A stretch of 64,000 nt of DNA from Candidatus Babelota bacterium (GTDB lineage: Bacteria; Babelota; Babeliae; Babelales; Babelaceae). The first letter of the stretch is position 1. The number at the start of each line of letters is the position of its first letter. The position numbers and the translations under genes are program-made. This document shows positions 17,756 to 27,064 of this stretch, piece by piece. Below the pieces are notes generated by a model. That model saw only the letters and a list, made by a program, of their open reading frames with translations. It did not search any database and was not told where the DNA came from. The stretch covers positions 53,710 to 117,709 of the forward strand of contig JABDCP010000001.1 in the NCBI GenBank assembly GCA_013288045.1, read 5' to 3'.

Positions 17756-20539
17756 TTATCGTTGAACACGTACACCAAAATCACCCGGAACCGTCCAGGC
17801 TCCTGAAGCAGAGTTGCGAAGCAAGAGCCCTATCGTACCTGCATTTTCAGGTAAGATCACGAATGGTACTCTCATACGCGCACTTTCCCCACTCTTAAGA
17901 GTTGGAGAAAGGAGTTGAAGAAGTGGTGGACTACTCCCGAAAGAACTTCTTGATAGAGCTATTAATGATCCATCCGTTACCACATAATTGCGGTACTCAC
18001 CAACGTCGGTGAAAAATGAGTTTGTATCTCTCACTAAAAAATCGGGAAAAAGCAGAACAGAACTGTCTGTAGTCTGTCCATTTGTTAACGTAATGATTAA
18101 CCTATAGATAAGAGCTTGGTTCAATCCGGTGTATGCATTCAATAGATAGATATTATCATGAGCTGTAGGATCTGAGGTTGTAATACCAAAGAGCCTCGTC
18201 ACGGGACCTGCACTGGTTAACGAACCCACAGACTCTTTAAGAGGAACTTCAATCCACGGTACCTGGGTATCTACTCTAACATCCGCTCCAGTGCCTGACC
18301 TGAGCAACCCAAAACTTGTGGCCAAAAGTGCCAACGGTCCTTTTAGATATACATCTGAATAGCTAGCCTCAGATTTTTTCTGCGCTGCAGTAAGCTCGGC
18401 AAGAACTGTCTTAGATAGAGTTCCGTTTACTAAACTTTCCGCAGAAATAGTAATGCGCTCGAGCTTTTTCTGAGAAAGAGCAAATAGCTGCCCGTCTTGC
18501 ACAATAAGTTTCCGGACAAAAGGTGTTTTACTTATACGCTTCCAGGAAGCTTGAGATGAAAGGCCTGCAAAGCCAGAACCCAAACCACTTTGTGCATCCC
18601 ATCCTATGCCTTGCGCATCTGACAGAATTGCTATCCCACCTACCCCAGCGACGACAAACCAACCGGTAATGCCATCAGTAAGTACTGCCGATGAAGAAAT
18701 AGGACCGAGGTTATCAAGTTCTCCACCAGAAAATACAAGGTTCGAAGCTGTTCCGCTAAAGCTGTTTAGAGAACCATCGGTACTGACAAAGACATTATTG
18801 AAACTCTCAAAAGGACCAAAAAGGCCCTGTTGCTTACCCGTTTGCCTTAGAAGCACTTTTTTTAGTCCAACATAACTTTGTACAGAGATTCGATGTGCTA
18901 TGGTGGTAGTAAATCCATCTGTTGTAAAAGGAAAGTCGGTCAAACCTTGTACGCCACCATTTTGTTTGTTAAAAAAGGGCGCAATGAATTGACTCAGCTC
19001 ATCAGATCCGTCGGTCCACTGGGAACGAAATACTTCTGTAGAAGTTCCCTCATTTTCAGGAAGCTTCCAAAAGATTCCAACAAGAGCATCATAAGCAAAT
19101 CCAGCTATTGCATGAGAAGAATCGGCAACTCGCTGCCAATCTGTCCATCCACTTATGCGACCCAATTGATCAAAAACTGGCTGCGAAAAAAAGATGCCGG
19201 GCGCAAGCTGATCCTCATTGAGCGTAGCACTTGGGGTACAGGACACAAAAACCGCCTCTCCTGCTATCTGAATATCAGTAATCGGTCCAGGCAGCGTCGC
19301 TTGCCCTCCAACAGTTGCCGGCAATGAGCTCATGGTAAAAACATCTTGTGGTGCTTGGGCCGGAACAGCAAACACGCGAGCCCTAAATCTATGCGGTTTG
19401 CTCTCTCCAAAAAGAGTGACGGGAGAAGCTTGCACGTTAGCCAACGTTCCATGGCTAGTAGGAGATGCAATATTATCAACAAGAGGCAACGCAAATACCT
19501 TTTGCGCAAGAGCAGGATCATTTCCATTACCACCCACTACAATAAGATATCGCACATACGTCCTTGTTTGCATCGTACGAACCTTAAAAATACTCGTACT
19601 ACTGTTTGCTCCAAGTTGGCCTACAATCTGGTTACTCCCATCAAAAACAGCATCAGGAGCGATGGCTTGGTACAGTACGTGCCCATTAGCTAAAGAAGCA
19701 ACAATAATAGCACGTGCACCCGCTTTGGCAGCACCGCCTGCTGTTACCTGGGTGGCAATATAAAGTCTTCCTAACTCTCTATCAAAATGAAGGTCAACAG
19801 CCGAAGAAAGCACGCTCGCTGGAACCGAAATAAAGACCTGAGGAGTATCTTTACCAAAAGGTGCTGCCTTATTACCGATACTCGCCTGAGCAGTAACGAC
19901 ATCGGGAAACGATGAAGCTCCGGTGGTAGCATCTACAACATCCCATGCGAAAAACTTCTGCTTATCCTGAACAACTTGGCGAAATGCCGCAAGAGCAATT
20001 CCTGACCCATTGCCATCAAAGCCACCATTAGCATTAGGTACCGCGGCAATTGCTGCTAAGGAGGCACCTGGCTCTAAAGAAGTAGCAACTTCAGATGCAG
20101 TCGTCGTTAAAAAAAGAATCGATTGAGCTGTCTGCCCAAGAGCGTTATTAATAGGTACCGATTGAAATACTGCTATCGGATTACGCCGATCGTCAATAAG
20201 AAAAAGCGATGAAGGCAGAGTATGTGGAATAACTACGGGACGTCTATCAAGGAGAGCTAAATGATCTATTACTGCACCATTAAGAGGATTAGGTTTGTCA
20301 GGCTGCTCGTTTAAAGTAACTTTTACCGGGGTAATACCACGAAAGACCGTATCAGTTCTCCCTGCAACAGCTACAGCAAGATCATTATTTGGCACACTCG
20401 TAGCTGCCCCCACATACAATTGACCAAAGGGTCTATAGAGAGCATGAGTCCCCAAAGGAAAGGGGAACTTTTGGACAAGATGTGCACTCAGTGAGCTAGC
20501 TATGCAGAATACACTTAACAGGGAGATTTTCGGTATCAT
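17756..20539 (-). CDS. Large exported protein of unknown function (927 aa)
   Basis: It has a signal peptide (MIPKISLLSVFCIASSLSA) and a long beta-rich body with many short strands and Gly/Asn/Ser turns (for example GQLYVGAATS, GRLYIATQVTAGG, GWFVVAGVGGIAILSD). The spacing of these blocks suggests a beta-propeller or similar repeat fold, which I cannot prove by eye. Few Cys are present. It is the first gene of an operon with the beta-barrel protein. A surface-exposed or periplasmic adhesion/scaffold role is a guess. A promoter-like sequence precedes it. Confidence 0.65.
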   Translation of the reverse strand: MIPKISLLSVFCIASSLSAHLVQKFPFPLGTHALYRPFGQLYVGAATSVPNNDLAVAVAGRTDTVFRGITPVKVTLNEQPDKPNPLNGAVIDHLALLDRRPVVIPHTLPSSLFLIDDRRNPIAVFQSVPINNALGQTAQSILFLTTTASEVATSLEPGASLAAIAAVPNANGGFDGNGSGIALAAFRQVVQDKQKFFAWDVVDATTGASSFPDVVTAQASIGNKAAPFGKDTPQVFISVPASVLSSAVDLHFDRELGRLYIATQVTAGGAAKAGARAIIVASLANGHVLYQAIAPDAVFDGSNQIVGQLGANSSTSIFKVRTMQTRTYVRYLIVVGGNGNDPALAQKVFALPLVDNIASPTSHGTLANVQASPVTLFGESKPHRFRARVFAVPAQAPQDVFTMSSLPATVGGQATLPGPITDIQIAGEAVFVSCTPSATLNEDQLAPGIFFSQPVFDQLGRISGWTDWQRVADSSHAIAGFAYDALVGIFWKLPENEGTSTEVFRSQWTDGSDELSQFIAPFFNKQNGGVQGLTDFPFTTDGFTTTIAHRISVQSYVGLKKVLLRQTGKQQGLFGPFESFNNVFVSTDGSLNSFSGTASNLVFSGGELDNLGPISSSAVLTDGITGWFVVAGVGGIAILSDAQGIGWDAQSGLGSGFAGLSSQASWKRISKTPFVRKLIVQDGQLFALSQKKLERITISAESLVNGTLSKTVLAELTAAQKKSEASYSDVYLKGPLALLATSFGLLRSGTGADVRVDTQVPWIEVPLKESVGSLTSAGPVTRLFGITTSDPTAHDNIYLLNAYTGLNQALIYRLIITLTNGQTTDSSVLLFPDFLVRDTNSFFTDVGEYRNYVVTDGSLIALSRSSFGSSPPLLQLLSPTLKSGESARMRVPFVILPENAGTIGLLLRNSASGAWTVPGDFGVRVQR

Positions 20540-20591
20540 TGATGAATCCTTGGCATCATGAGCATTGGATCTTATTTTTTCTATGCAGTCC

Positions 20592-20621
20592 AGTATACAG
20601 CAAAAACTTATTTCTTTCCAA
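20592..20621 (-). promoter_or_regulatory. Promoter of the 927-aa exported protein operon
   Basis: On the minus strand, TTGGAA, an 18-base spacer and TATACT, about 55-80 bases upstream of the start codon at 20539. Confidence 0.4.
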
Positions 20622-20721
20622 AAAAAAGAACGTTCTGTTTACTTGGGGTTTGCTACATGCATTAGACAAAAGGTACGAAGAGCGCGATACTACTTATCGA
20701 CAGACTTAACCTAGGATACCT

Positions 20722-21099
20722 ATGATCAAAATCGGAATCGACTCAGTCGAAATTGAACGCTTTATTCCCTGGATGGCATATTCTCAGAAAAAACTTTTGC
20801 GCATTTTTACCGATGAAGAACTTTCATACAGCTTTGCAGTACCACAAAAAACTGCCGAACGGCTTGCTGTCAGATTTGCTGCCAAGGAAGCTTTTTATAA
20901 AGCACTAACACCTCTACTTCCTCAACCAGCACCGTTTCTTTTTCTTGCTAAACACTGCTCTATTTCCTACAGCGGCCGCGGGGAACCTCTTTTAAAGTTT
21001 CCCTGGGAAAGCGTTAACGCCATCCAATACCGCGCCGAGGTAACCCTTACTCATACAAGAACAACCGCTACTGCTCTCGTACTCGTATCTTTAAAGTAG
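20722..21099 (+). CDS. acpS: Holo-[acyl-carrier-protein] synthase
   Basis: AcpS moves phosphopantetheine from CoA to the serine of acyl carrier protein, in the cytoplasm, to start fatty-acid synthesis. The 125-residue length is normal. The two Mg-binding motifs are clear: GIDSVEIERF at the N-terminus (Asp) and RFAAKEAFYKAL at about 50-61 (Glu). It lies alone between the divergent exported-protein operon and the tRNA gene. Confidence 0.9.
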   Translation: MIKIGIDSVEIERFIPWMAYSQKKLLRIFTDEELSYSFAVPQKTAERLAVRFAAKEAFYKALTPLLPQPAPFLFLAKHCSISYSGRGEPLLKFPWESVNAIQYRAEVTLTHTRTTATALVLVSLK

Positions 21100-21354
21100 G
21101 CTGAAGAAGCAAGGACATACAAGTGGTTTACCTTGGGACTCTCTCAAGCCTATACGCTTTGTTCGGGTCTTCAAAGAGCGCAAAACACTCGTCGCCTATC
21201 AGCTTTCCTTACCTAGTCACCCTAAAGAATACTCAGAAATTAACTCGGATGCACTCTGATGACAAAATACGACCGAGTATATCCGAGTACAACAGTGAAG
21301 AGTAATTCCTTGTGAAGACTTCTCGAAATACCTCTTCTGTACAAGCAGATCCCC

Positions 21355-21394
21355 ACTTATCATGAAAACAAGAAAACTTAATTTCGTGATAAGT
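21355..21394. repeat. Inverted repeat, 13-bp arms
   Basis: Arms 21355-21367 and 21382-21394 pair over 13 positions with one G-T. The core TTTCGTGATAA recurs as TTATCACGGAA and TTTTGTGATA about 60-90 bases downstream. It could be a protein-binding site or a folded RNA. Confidence 0.45.
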
Positions 21395-21449
21395 CTTATT
21401 TCCTCTGGCTACAGAAATAATGACTAGATCGTGCATTTTATTTTTCATT

Positions 21450-21487
21450 TATCACGGAATTACGAAATGATTTTGTGATATTTTTTT
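21450..21487 (+). terminator. Possible Rho-independent terminator
   Basis: An 11-bp stem (21450-21460 with 21470-21480, two G-T pairs), a nine-base loop and seven T directly after. It would end plus-strand transcripts coming from acpS, though 350 bases past its stop. Confidence 0.4.
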
Positions 21488-21673
21488 CCCAACATGGGGG
21501 TTGGCGACCTAGCCAAAACGTATGAATGAGACGATCTTTCCTCTATCGGCCACTGTAAAAGGATTGAGGAGCACACCGAATAGTATCTGAATGTACGCGA
21601 AATAATTTTTCCCCAAACTTTTCACCCTACCAGCCCCATGCGTCAACAAAAGCTAAAAAAACTGCCCTCTTTG

Positions 21674-21701
21674 TTGACAATTTAGCAAATGGGACTATAC
21701 T
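21674..21701 (+). promoter_or_regulatory. Promoter of tRNA-fMet
   Basis: A consensus TTGACA, a 16-base spacer and TATACT. The predicted start of transcription is about 36 bases before the tRNA. This is the best sigma-70 type promoter in the window. Confidence 0.75.
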
Positions 21702-21743
21702 TACGTTATATCCTAAAGATCCACGATTAGAACAAATATTCGA

Positions 21744-21820
<77 letters not shown>

Positions 21821-21823
21821 ATT

Positions 21824-22252
21824 CTACTGTTTTTTAAGAAAATTTTCGGCATCTGTAAGAAGATTGCGCGCATTACGGTAGGTTAATTTCCTGAAAGCCT
21901 CATCGTAAGGAAGCCAACAAAAACCTTTATGCTCGTGTGAGATATGCACATCTTTTGAGAAGGCCTCTCCTAAGAAAAAGGTAACTTTCTTATCCACAAG
22001 AACACCTTGAGGGTCTTTGAACTTATAAAAAAGGTCTTCCATAAAACCTTCATCAAGTCTCGCCTCAAGGCCTGTCTCTTCCTTTAGTTCACGAATAGCA
22101 GCATCTTTTGAAGTCTCGCCTGGTTCAAGCTTACCCTTCGCAAGGTCCCAATACCTCCTAGGATAGGCAAGGAGCAGATACACGCGTGTAGGAACATCGT
22201 TTATGAGCTCCATCGTATAAACTATAATACCTGCTGAAATCTCTTTTTTCAT
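21824..22252 (-). CDS. NUDIX hydrolase (diadenosine-tetraphosphatase-like)
   Basis: NUDIX enzymes split nucleoside diphosphates linked to another group. The full NUDIX box is present: GKLEPGETSKDAAIRELKEE followed by TGL. The small size (~142 aa), the start KEISAGIIVYTMELIND..YLLLAYPRRYWDLAKGKLE and the HKGFCWLPYDEAFRKLTYRN end are typical of the asymmetric Ap4A hydrolase group, so Ap4A removal is likely. I start at ATG 22252 because GGAG is well spaced for it; ATG 22255 and GTG 22258 are in frame. It overlaps or abuts the stop of murJ and is probably co-translated with it. Its stop lies three bases from the tRNA. Confidence 0.85.
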   Translation of the reverse strand: MKKEISAGIIVYTMELINDVPTRVYLLLAYPRRYWDLAKGKLEPGETSKDAAIRELKEETGLEARLDEGFMEDLFYKFKDPQGVLVDKKVTFFLGEAFSKDVHISHEHKGFCWLPYDEAFRKLTYRNARNLLTDAENFLKKQ

Positions 22253-22254
22253 CA

Positions 22255-23832
22255 TCACTCCAAAAAGTAAAGGCTCACACCGCCTTTATTACGCATATAA
22301 TAGAGAAAGCCTGCGGGAATCAAGCATATCGGTCCCACCCACATCCAAAGACCAATATGATGGAGCAAGAAATCTGCGAACCGCTCAGGAACGACGTAGA
22401 TAATAGCCATAACCCCAAGATGGTACAGAAGAAAGAAAATGCCCATAAAGATAGCAAGCTGTATCCCATAGGCAAGCATATACCGTGTAAATTGTTTCAT
22501 ATATATTTTAAGACCGAGTCGTTGCTGCAGAACAATAAGAAGGAGAAGAGTCTGAACTACCGCTGCAAAAACGGTCGCTAGAGCAATTCCCTGAGCCCCA
22601 TAGAGAGGCATGAGAAAACGATTAAGGATAACGTTTACCATAACGCCAATTACCGTAATAATTGCCGTATAACGTGTCTCGTGCAATGCATAAAATATAT
22701 TCAGAAGCATTTTATTAATGGAAAAGAAAAAGAGACCGGGTAAAAAAGCAACAAGCAATGAGGCCGCTTCTGTCACCATGGCTAAGGTAAACTCACCAGT
22801 AATTTGATAAAAGATCGTATAGAAAATGTCATAGGAAAAAAAGGTCATAAGCAGAGCAACGGGAATAGTTATCCAGAAGATAAACTTTGTTGACTCTAAG
22901 AGATAATAGCTCAAGCGCTTAGGTGCGTAGGTGGATATACGAGAAAAGTGAGGTAACAAGATTGTTGAAAAGGCTACTGCAAAAGCCCCTAAAGCTATAG
23001 TCATGAATTTTGATGAAATCGACACCAACGTTGCAGAGCCGGTAGGTAGAGTTGATGCAAAATTATTATCGATAATAAGGTTAATCTCTACAATGCTTAC
23101 GCTCAATAGGCAGGGGATGAACTTGGCAATAACCTCTTTAAAGTACTTATAGGTATTCTTATCAGGCCATTCAATGGTAAAATGCAGACCTACATACACA
23201 TACGCATAAATAAGCGCCTGAGCGAGTCCTCCAAACAACAAAAAGTATGAAAACACTTCTACGGAAAAGCCCATCCATTGGCAGACTGCAAGTCCTGCAA
23301 TATAAAAAACATTTAAAAGCGTTGGGCCCCAGGCAGGGACGGTAAAGTGCATCTTGGCTTGCAAGGCACTCTGTAATAAGGCACTCGTAAACATAAAGAA
23401 TACAAAATAAATGAGAATGCGAATGATGCTGGTAGCCACTTCCATCTCGACGGGCTTATTTATAAAACCTGATGCAATCAACCTAATAATTACGTGTGGA
23501 AAAAAGGAAATTAGCACACACAAGGCAAGCACCAGCGTTCCAAAAACCGCATACGTTAACGTCATGAGCTTGCTTGCCTGCTTCTGCGAATCTTCTGAGG
23601 TTACCTTAATGATTGTGGGAACAAAAGCTGCACTCAATGCCCCTTCTGCGAAAATTTTTCGCAAGAGATTTGGTATCTTAAGGGCTGTGTTAAAGGCATC
23701 TGAAAATGCCCCTACACCAAGATAACTTACCTGGAAGATCTCCCGGACTACCCCAAGTAGTTTGCTAAAAAGTAAGGACGCTGAAACACTCGCCGTTTTT
23801 TTTAGAATCGATTTCTTATGAAGCTTACCCAT
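22255..23832 (-). CDS. murJ: Lipid II flippase MurJ
   Basis: MurJ flips the peptidoglycan precursor lipid II across the inner membrane. The N-terminal stretch SASLLFSKLLGVVREIFQVSYLGVGAFSDAFNTALKIPNLLRKIFAEGALSAAFVP is the MurJ/MviN hallmark, and about 14 hydrophobic segments follow. I start at ATG 23832 (MGKLHKKS), which overlaps the ABC-ATPase stop by eight bases and gives the usual length (525 aa); the longer frame adds 22 residues with no family match. Its presence argues that the organism makes some peptidoglycan, in keeping with the M23 peptidase in this window. Confidence 0.92.
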   Translation of the reverse strand: MGKLHKKSILKKTASVSASLLFSKLLGVVREIFQVSYLGVGAFSDAFNTALKIPNLLRKIFAEGALSAAFVPTIIKVTSEDSQKQASKLMTLTYAVFGTLVLALCVLISFFPHVIIRLIASGFINKPVEMEVATSIIRILIYFVFFMFTSALLQSALQAKMHFTVPAWGPTLLNVFYIAGLAVCQWMGFSVEVFSYFLLFGGLAQALIYAYVYVGLHFTIEWPDKNTYKYFKEVIAKFIPCLLSVSIVEINLIIDNNFASTLPTGSATLVSISSKFMTIALGAFAVAFSTILLPHFSRISTYAPKRLSYYLLESTKFIFWITIPVALLMTFFSYDIFYTIFYQITGEFTLAMVTEAASLLVAFLPGLFFFSINKMLLNIFYALHETRYTAIITVIGVMVNVILNRFLMPLYGAQGIALATVFAAVVQTLLLLIVLQQRLGLKIYMKQFTRYMLAYGIQLAIFMGIFFLLYHLGVMAIIYVVPERFADFLLHHIGLWMWVGPICLIPAGFLYYMRNKGGVSLYFLE

Positions 23833-24550
23833 AGGTTTTCTGCTCCATTGCTTGCTTTGGTAAAACACAGGGAACAGTGCAGAGATTCCCTGCTTCAAGT
23901 TTTAAGGTGATATCAAGCATACCTAGTACCATGGCATCATGGGTAGCAATAAGCAACCCCGCGTCTTTTTCATTCTGATACATACAGAGTACTGACATAA
24001 TATCACGTGCAGTTGCATCATCCAAATGGGCCGTAGGCTCATCAGCAATAATAAAAGATGGCTCTGCAAAAAGGGCCCGGGCAATGCATGCTCTCTGCTG
24101 TTCCCCGCCTGACAGTGAACGTGGGCGTTGATCTTCCTTACCAGCTAATCCAATCTGGTTAAGAAGATCCTGTGCTTTTTGATAGGCAATATCATACTCT
24201 TGGTATTCAATAAGACCTTTAATCATAATATTTTCAATCAGAGAAAGTTCATCAATCAGGTGAGGAGACTGAAAAAGAACTCCAAGCTGCCTACACATAC
24301 CTAATCTATCATCTGGTTGACCTGCATAGAGGTCTCTACCCTGGAGAGACACCTGCCCTGAGGTAGGGGTTTCAAGGCCGGACAAAAGTGCAAGTAAGGT
24401 AGACTTGCCTGAACCAGACGCGCCCATGAGACCATAAGAGGACCCTTTTTGAAATTGATAGGTTATATCTTTCAAAATCTCAACCTGCTTCAATCCCTGC
24501 AAAAAAGTAAGGGTAACGTTCTGAACTTGAAGATACGATAGTATAGACAT
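23825..24550 (-). CDS. ABC transporter ATPase, LolD/MacB type
   Basis: A 241-residue ABC ATPase with Walker A GASGSGKST (about 43-51), Q-loop region LFQSPHLIDELSLIEN, signature LSGGEQQRACIARAL, Walker B FIIADEPTAHLD and the H-loop LIATHD. The sequence is closest in style to LolD, which powers lipoprotein release to the outer membrane (with LolC/E), and to FtsE/MacB. No permease partner lies nearby, so the exact role is open. It overlaps murJ by eight bases and forms an operon with murJ and the NUDIX gene. Confidence 0.82.
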   Translation of the reverse strand: MSILSYLQVQNVTLTFLQGLKQVEILKDITYQFQKGSSYGLMGASGSGKSTLLALLSGLETPTSGQVSLQGRDLYAGQPDDRLGMCRQLGVLFQSPHLIDELSLIENIMIKGLIEYQEYDIAYQKAQDLLNQIGLAGKEDQRPRSLSGGEQQRACIARALFAEPSFIIADEPTAHLDDATARDIMSVLCMYQNEKDAGLLIATHDAMVLGMLDITLKLEAGNLCTVPCVLPKQAMEQKTYG

Positions 24551-24685
24551 CGCAAAATACCTTTTGTTATTCTTTTTCCGTGTCTCTTAGAATACCTCAA
24601 AAATAGATCTTGAGAAAGTATTGTAATCGACAACCAACTTCCGCTAGACTCAAGATATGGTTAGATAGAAATTTAAGGGGAGTTA

Positions 24686-27052
24686 ATGAAGCAAAGCGAA
24701 CAATTAGTGCATAATGCACTACCAGAGATGCTCCCTGTTGTTCCTACAATGGATATAGTGGTTTTTCCTAATCAAATTGTGCCACTACTTGTTCTTGATG
24801 AGCGAATTATCCAAGGAATTAATAAAGCTGTTGATGATGAGCATAAGCTCGTCCTTCTCCTTGCATCAAAAAAGCAATCCGATACATACCAGGGTATTAT
24901 TGGTACGAAGGACTTATATGATGTAGGTACCGTTGCATCGATCATGCGCGTCATCAAAGTGCCCGAGGGGGGCATAAAAATATTAGTACAAGGTATTACA
25001 CGGGCTTTTGTCCATGATGTAGTTGCAGATGAAGGCGTTCTACATGCAGATATCGAACAAATATTTTATGAGGAAGAGCTTTCAAACACTGAAACTCTAG
25101 CTCAGAAAAAAAACATTAAAGATCTTGCGGAGCACATTTCAACATCAGGACATGCACTCAGCCCTGATTTCCATATTATTTTATCAAAAATGAACGACCC
25201 TGAGAAAATGGCCGATTTCATTTTATCTCATCTTAACTTACGGGTCGACCAAGCACAGCGCCTTTTGGAATGCCGCACACATACGGCCCTTCTGGAAGAA
25301 CTTTTTGCACATTTATCAAAAGAATTTGAAGTCAGCGAAATGCAAGAAAATATTAAAAGTCGCGCTCGTGAATCGATGAATCAGTCACAAAAAGAGTTTT
25401 ATCTGCGTGAGCAAATTAAAGCAATTAAAAAAGAGCTTGGCGAAGACGATGCAGATGAAATTGATCAGCTACGCACAAAGATCGGTAAGCTTGAACTCAC
25501 CGAAGAAGTACGAACCGAAGTAAACCGCCAGTTAAATCGGCTTGAAAAAACATCTCCTGACTCTATGGAAGCAGCAGTCATACGTGGCTATCTCGACTGG
25601 ATCGCAGGACTTCCCTGGGGGATCGAAACAGTCGATAATCTAGAGATAGAACACGCCAAACAGATTCTCGATGAAGATCATTATGGATTAAAGGAAATAA
25701 AAGAGAGAATTCTTGATTTTATATCAATACGTCATCTAAAACAGGATGGGTATTCTCCTATTCTCTGTCTTGCAGGTCCTCCGGGAACTGGTAAAACTTC
25801 GCTTGGCAAATCTATTGCTCGCAGCCTGGGACGAAACTTCTTTAGAATATCCTTAGGTGGGGTTAATGATGAGGCTGAGATTAGAGGCCATAGACGTACC
25901 TACGTAGGTGCCATGCCGGGAAGATTTTTACAAGGCATTAGAAAAGCAGGCTCTATGAATCCTGTGATTATCATTGATGAGCTTGATAAGATCGGTTCAG
26001 ATTTCAGAGGGGATCCATCAGCAGCTATGCTTGAAGTGCTCGATCCTAACCAGAATGTATCTTTCTATGATAACTATTTAGGGCTTCCTTTTGACTTGTC
26101 GCGGGTCATTTTCATTGCGACAGCCAATAATGTGGATTCTATATCAGAACCACTTCGTGATCGTATGGAAGTGATTCATCTTGCAGGGTACACTCTTGAA
26201 GAAAAAATTAATATCGCAGTCAATTACCTGACAAAGAAAGCAATCAATGAATCAGGTTTAGATGCCCATCAAATAATTATCAGCAAGGAGATCATTTCCG
26301 AAATTATCCAAAGCTACACACGAGAAGCAGGAGTTAGGGAACTTGAACGACTTCTTAAAAAACTCTGCTCAAAAGCTGCACGTTCTCTCGTGGAAAAAAA
26401 TGAACTTATAGTATTTAGTATCGACAATCTAGAACTCTACCTCGGGCCACGGAAATTTATTCAAAGTGAAAGCTACTCAGAAAGCCAAGTAGGTATCTGC
26501 AACGGACTCGCTTGGACTGCCTATGGGGGTGAAATTATCAAAGTTGAGGCAGTTATCATGCCCGGAAAAGGGAAACTCATTCTTACCGGATCTCTTGGTA
26601 ATGTCATGCAGGAATCTGCACGCGCTGCACTAAGTTATGCCCGTGCTCATGCAAAAGAATTTGATATCGACACTAAAATGTTTACGCAGTATGATCTCCA
26701 TATCCACGTCCCAGGAGGAGGCATTCCAAAGGATGGCCCTTCTGCAGGAGTAACTCTGCTCTCATCAATTCTATCGGCAATGACCGGACGTGCTATTAAT
26801 GCGGCTTATGCGATGACAGGAGAGCTGAACCTACGTGGAAATGTGATGCCTATAGGCGGAGTGAAAGAAAAAATTCTTGCTGCTAAGCGCAATATGGTTC
26901 CAAATGTCATATTGCCCGATCAAAACAAAAATGATCTGATTGGAGCAGAAGAATTAACCGAAGGAATTGAAGTCATTTGGGTGAAACATGCTGACGAAGT
27001 ACTTACCCACGTGCTTATGCCCGTTATCAAAAAAACTTCTGGGCCCCACTAA
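24686..27052 (+). CDS. lon: ATP-dependent protease Lon
   Basis: Lon unfolds and degrades damaged and regulatory proteins in the cytoplasm. At 788 residues it has normal length. It has an N-terminal substrate domain (VVPTMDIVVFPNQIVPLLV), the helical SREQF region (QKEFYLREQIKAIKKELGED), AAA+ Walker A GPPGTGKTS (near 364), Walker B PVIIIDELDKIG and the Ser-Lys dyad: Ser in KDGPSAGVTLL (near 684) and Lys in GGVKEKILAAKR (near 725). AGGGGAG precedes the ATG. It is followed after 12 bases by the kinase gene. Confidence 0.96.
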   Translation: MKQSEQLVHNALPEMLPVVPTMDIVVFPNQIVPLLVLDERIIQGINKAVDDEHKLVLLLASKKQSDTYQGIIGTKDLYDVGTVASIMRVIKVPEGGIKILVQGITRAFVHDVVADEGVLHADIEQIFYEEELSNTETLAQKKNIKDLAEHISTSGHALSPDFHIILSKMNDPEKMADFILSHLNLRVDQAQRLLECRTHTALLEELFAHLSKEFEVSEMQENIKSRARESMNQSQKEFYLREQIKAIKKELGEDDADEIDQLRTKIGKLELTEEVRTEVNRQLNRLEKTSPDSMEAAVIRGYLDWIAGLPWGIETVDNLEIEHAKQILDEDHYGLKEIKERILDFISIRHLKQDGYSPILCLAGPPGTGKTSLGKSIARSLGRNFFRISLGGVNDEAEIRGHRRTYVGAMPGRFLQGIRKAGSMNPVIIIDELDKIGSDFRGDPSAAMLEVLDPNQNVSFYDNYLGLPFDLSRVIFIATANNVDSISEPLRDRMEVIHLAGYTLEEKINIAVNYLTKKAINESGLDAHQIIISKEIISEIIQSYTREAGVRELERLLKKLCSKAARSLVEKNELIVFSIDNLELYLGPRKFIQSESYSESQVGICNGLAWTAYGGEIIKVEAVIMPGKGKLILTGSLGNVMQESARAALSYARAHAKEFDIDTKMFTQYDLHIHVPGGGIPKDGPSAGVTLLSSILSAMTGRAINAAYAMTGELNLRGNVMPIGGVKEKILAAKRNMVPNVILPDQNKNDLIGAEELTEGIEVIWVKHADEVLTHVLMPVIKKTSGPH

Positions 27053-27064
27053 TCGGGATGTCTC

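Larger units (their letters stand above)
21100..21673 (+). other. Intergenic stretch with inverted repeats, no convincing gene
   Basis: About 570 bases between acpS and the tRNA promoter. Short open frames here have no ribosome sites and odd composition, so I call none. It holds two related inverted repeats (listed separately) sharing the element TTATCA.GAA / TTTyGTGATA, the second followed by a T run. Confidence 0.5.

Noticed and set aside
21123..21448. Short open frames between acpS and tRNA-fMet
   Set aside because: No ribosome sites or family patterns; they overlap the inverted repeats.
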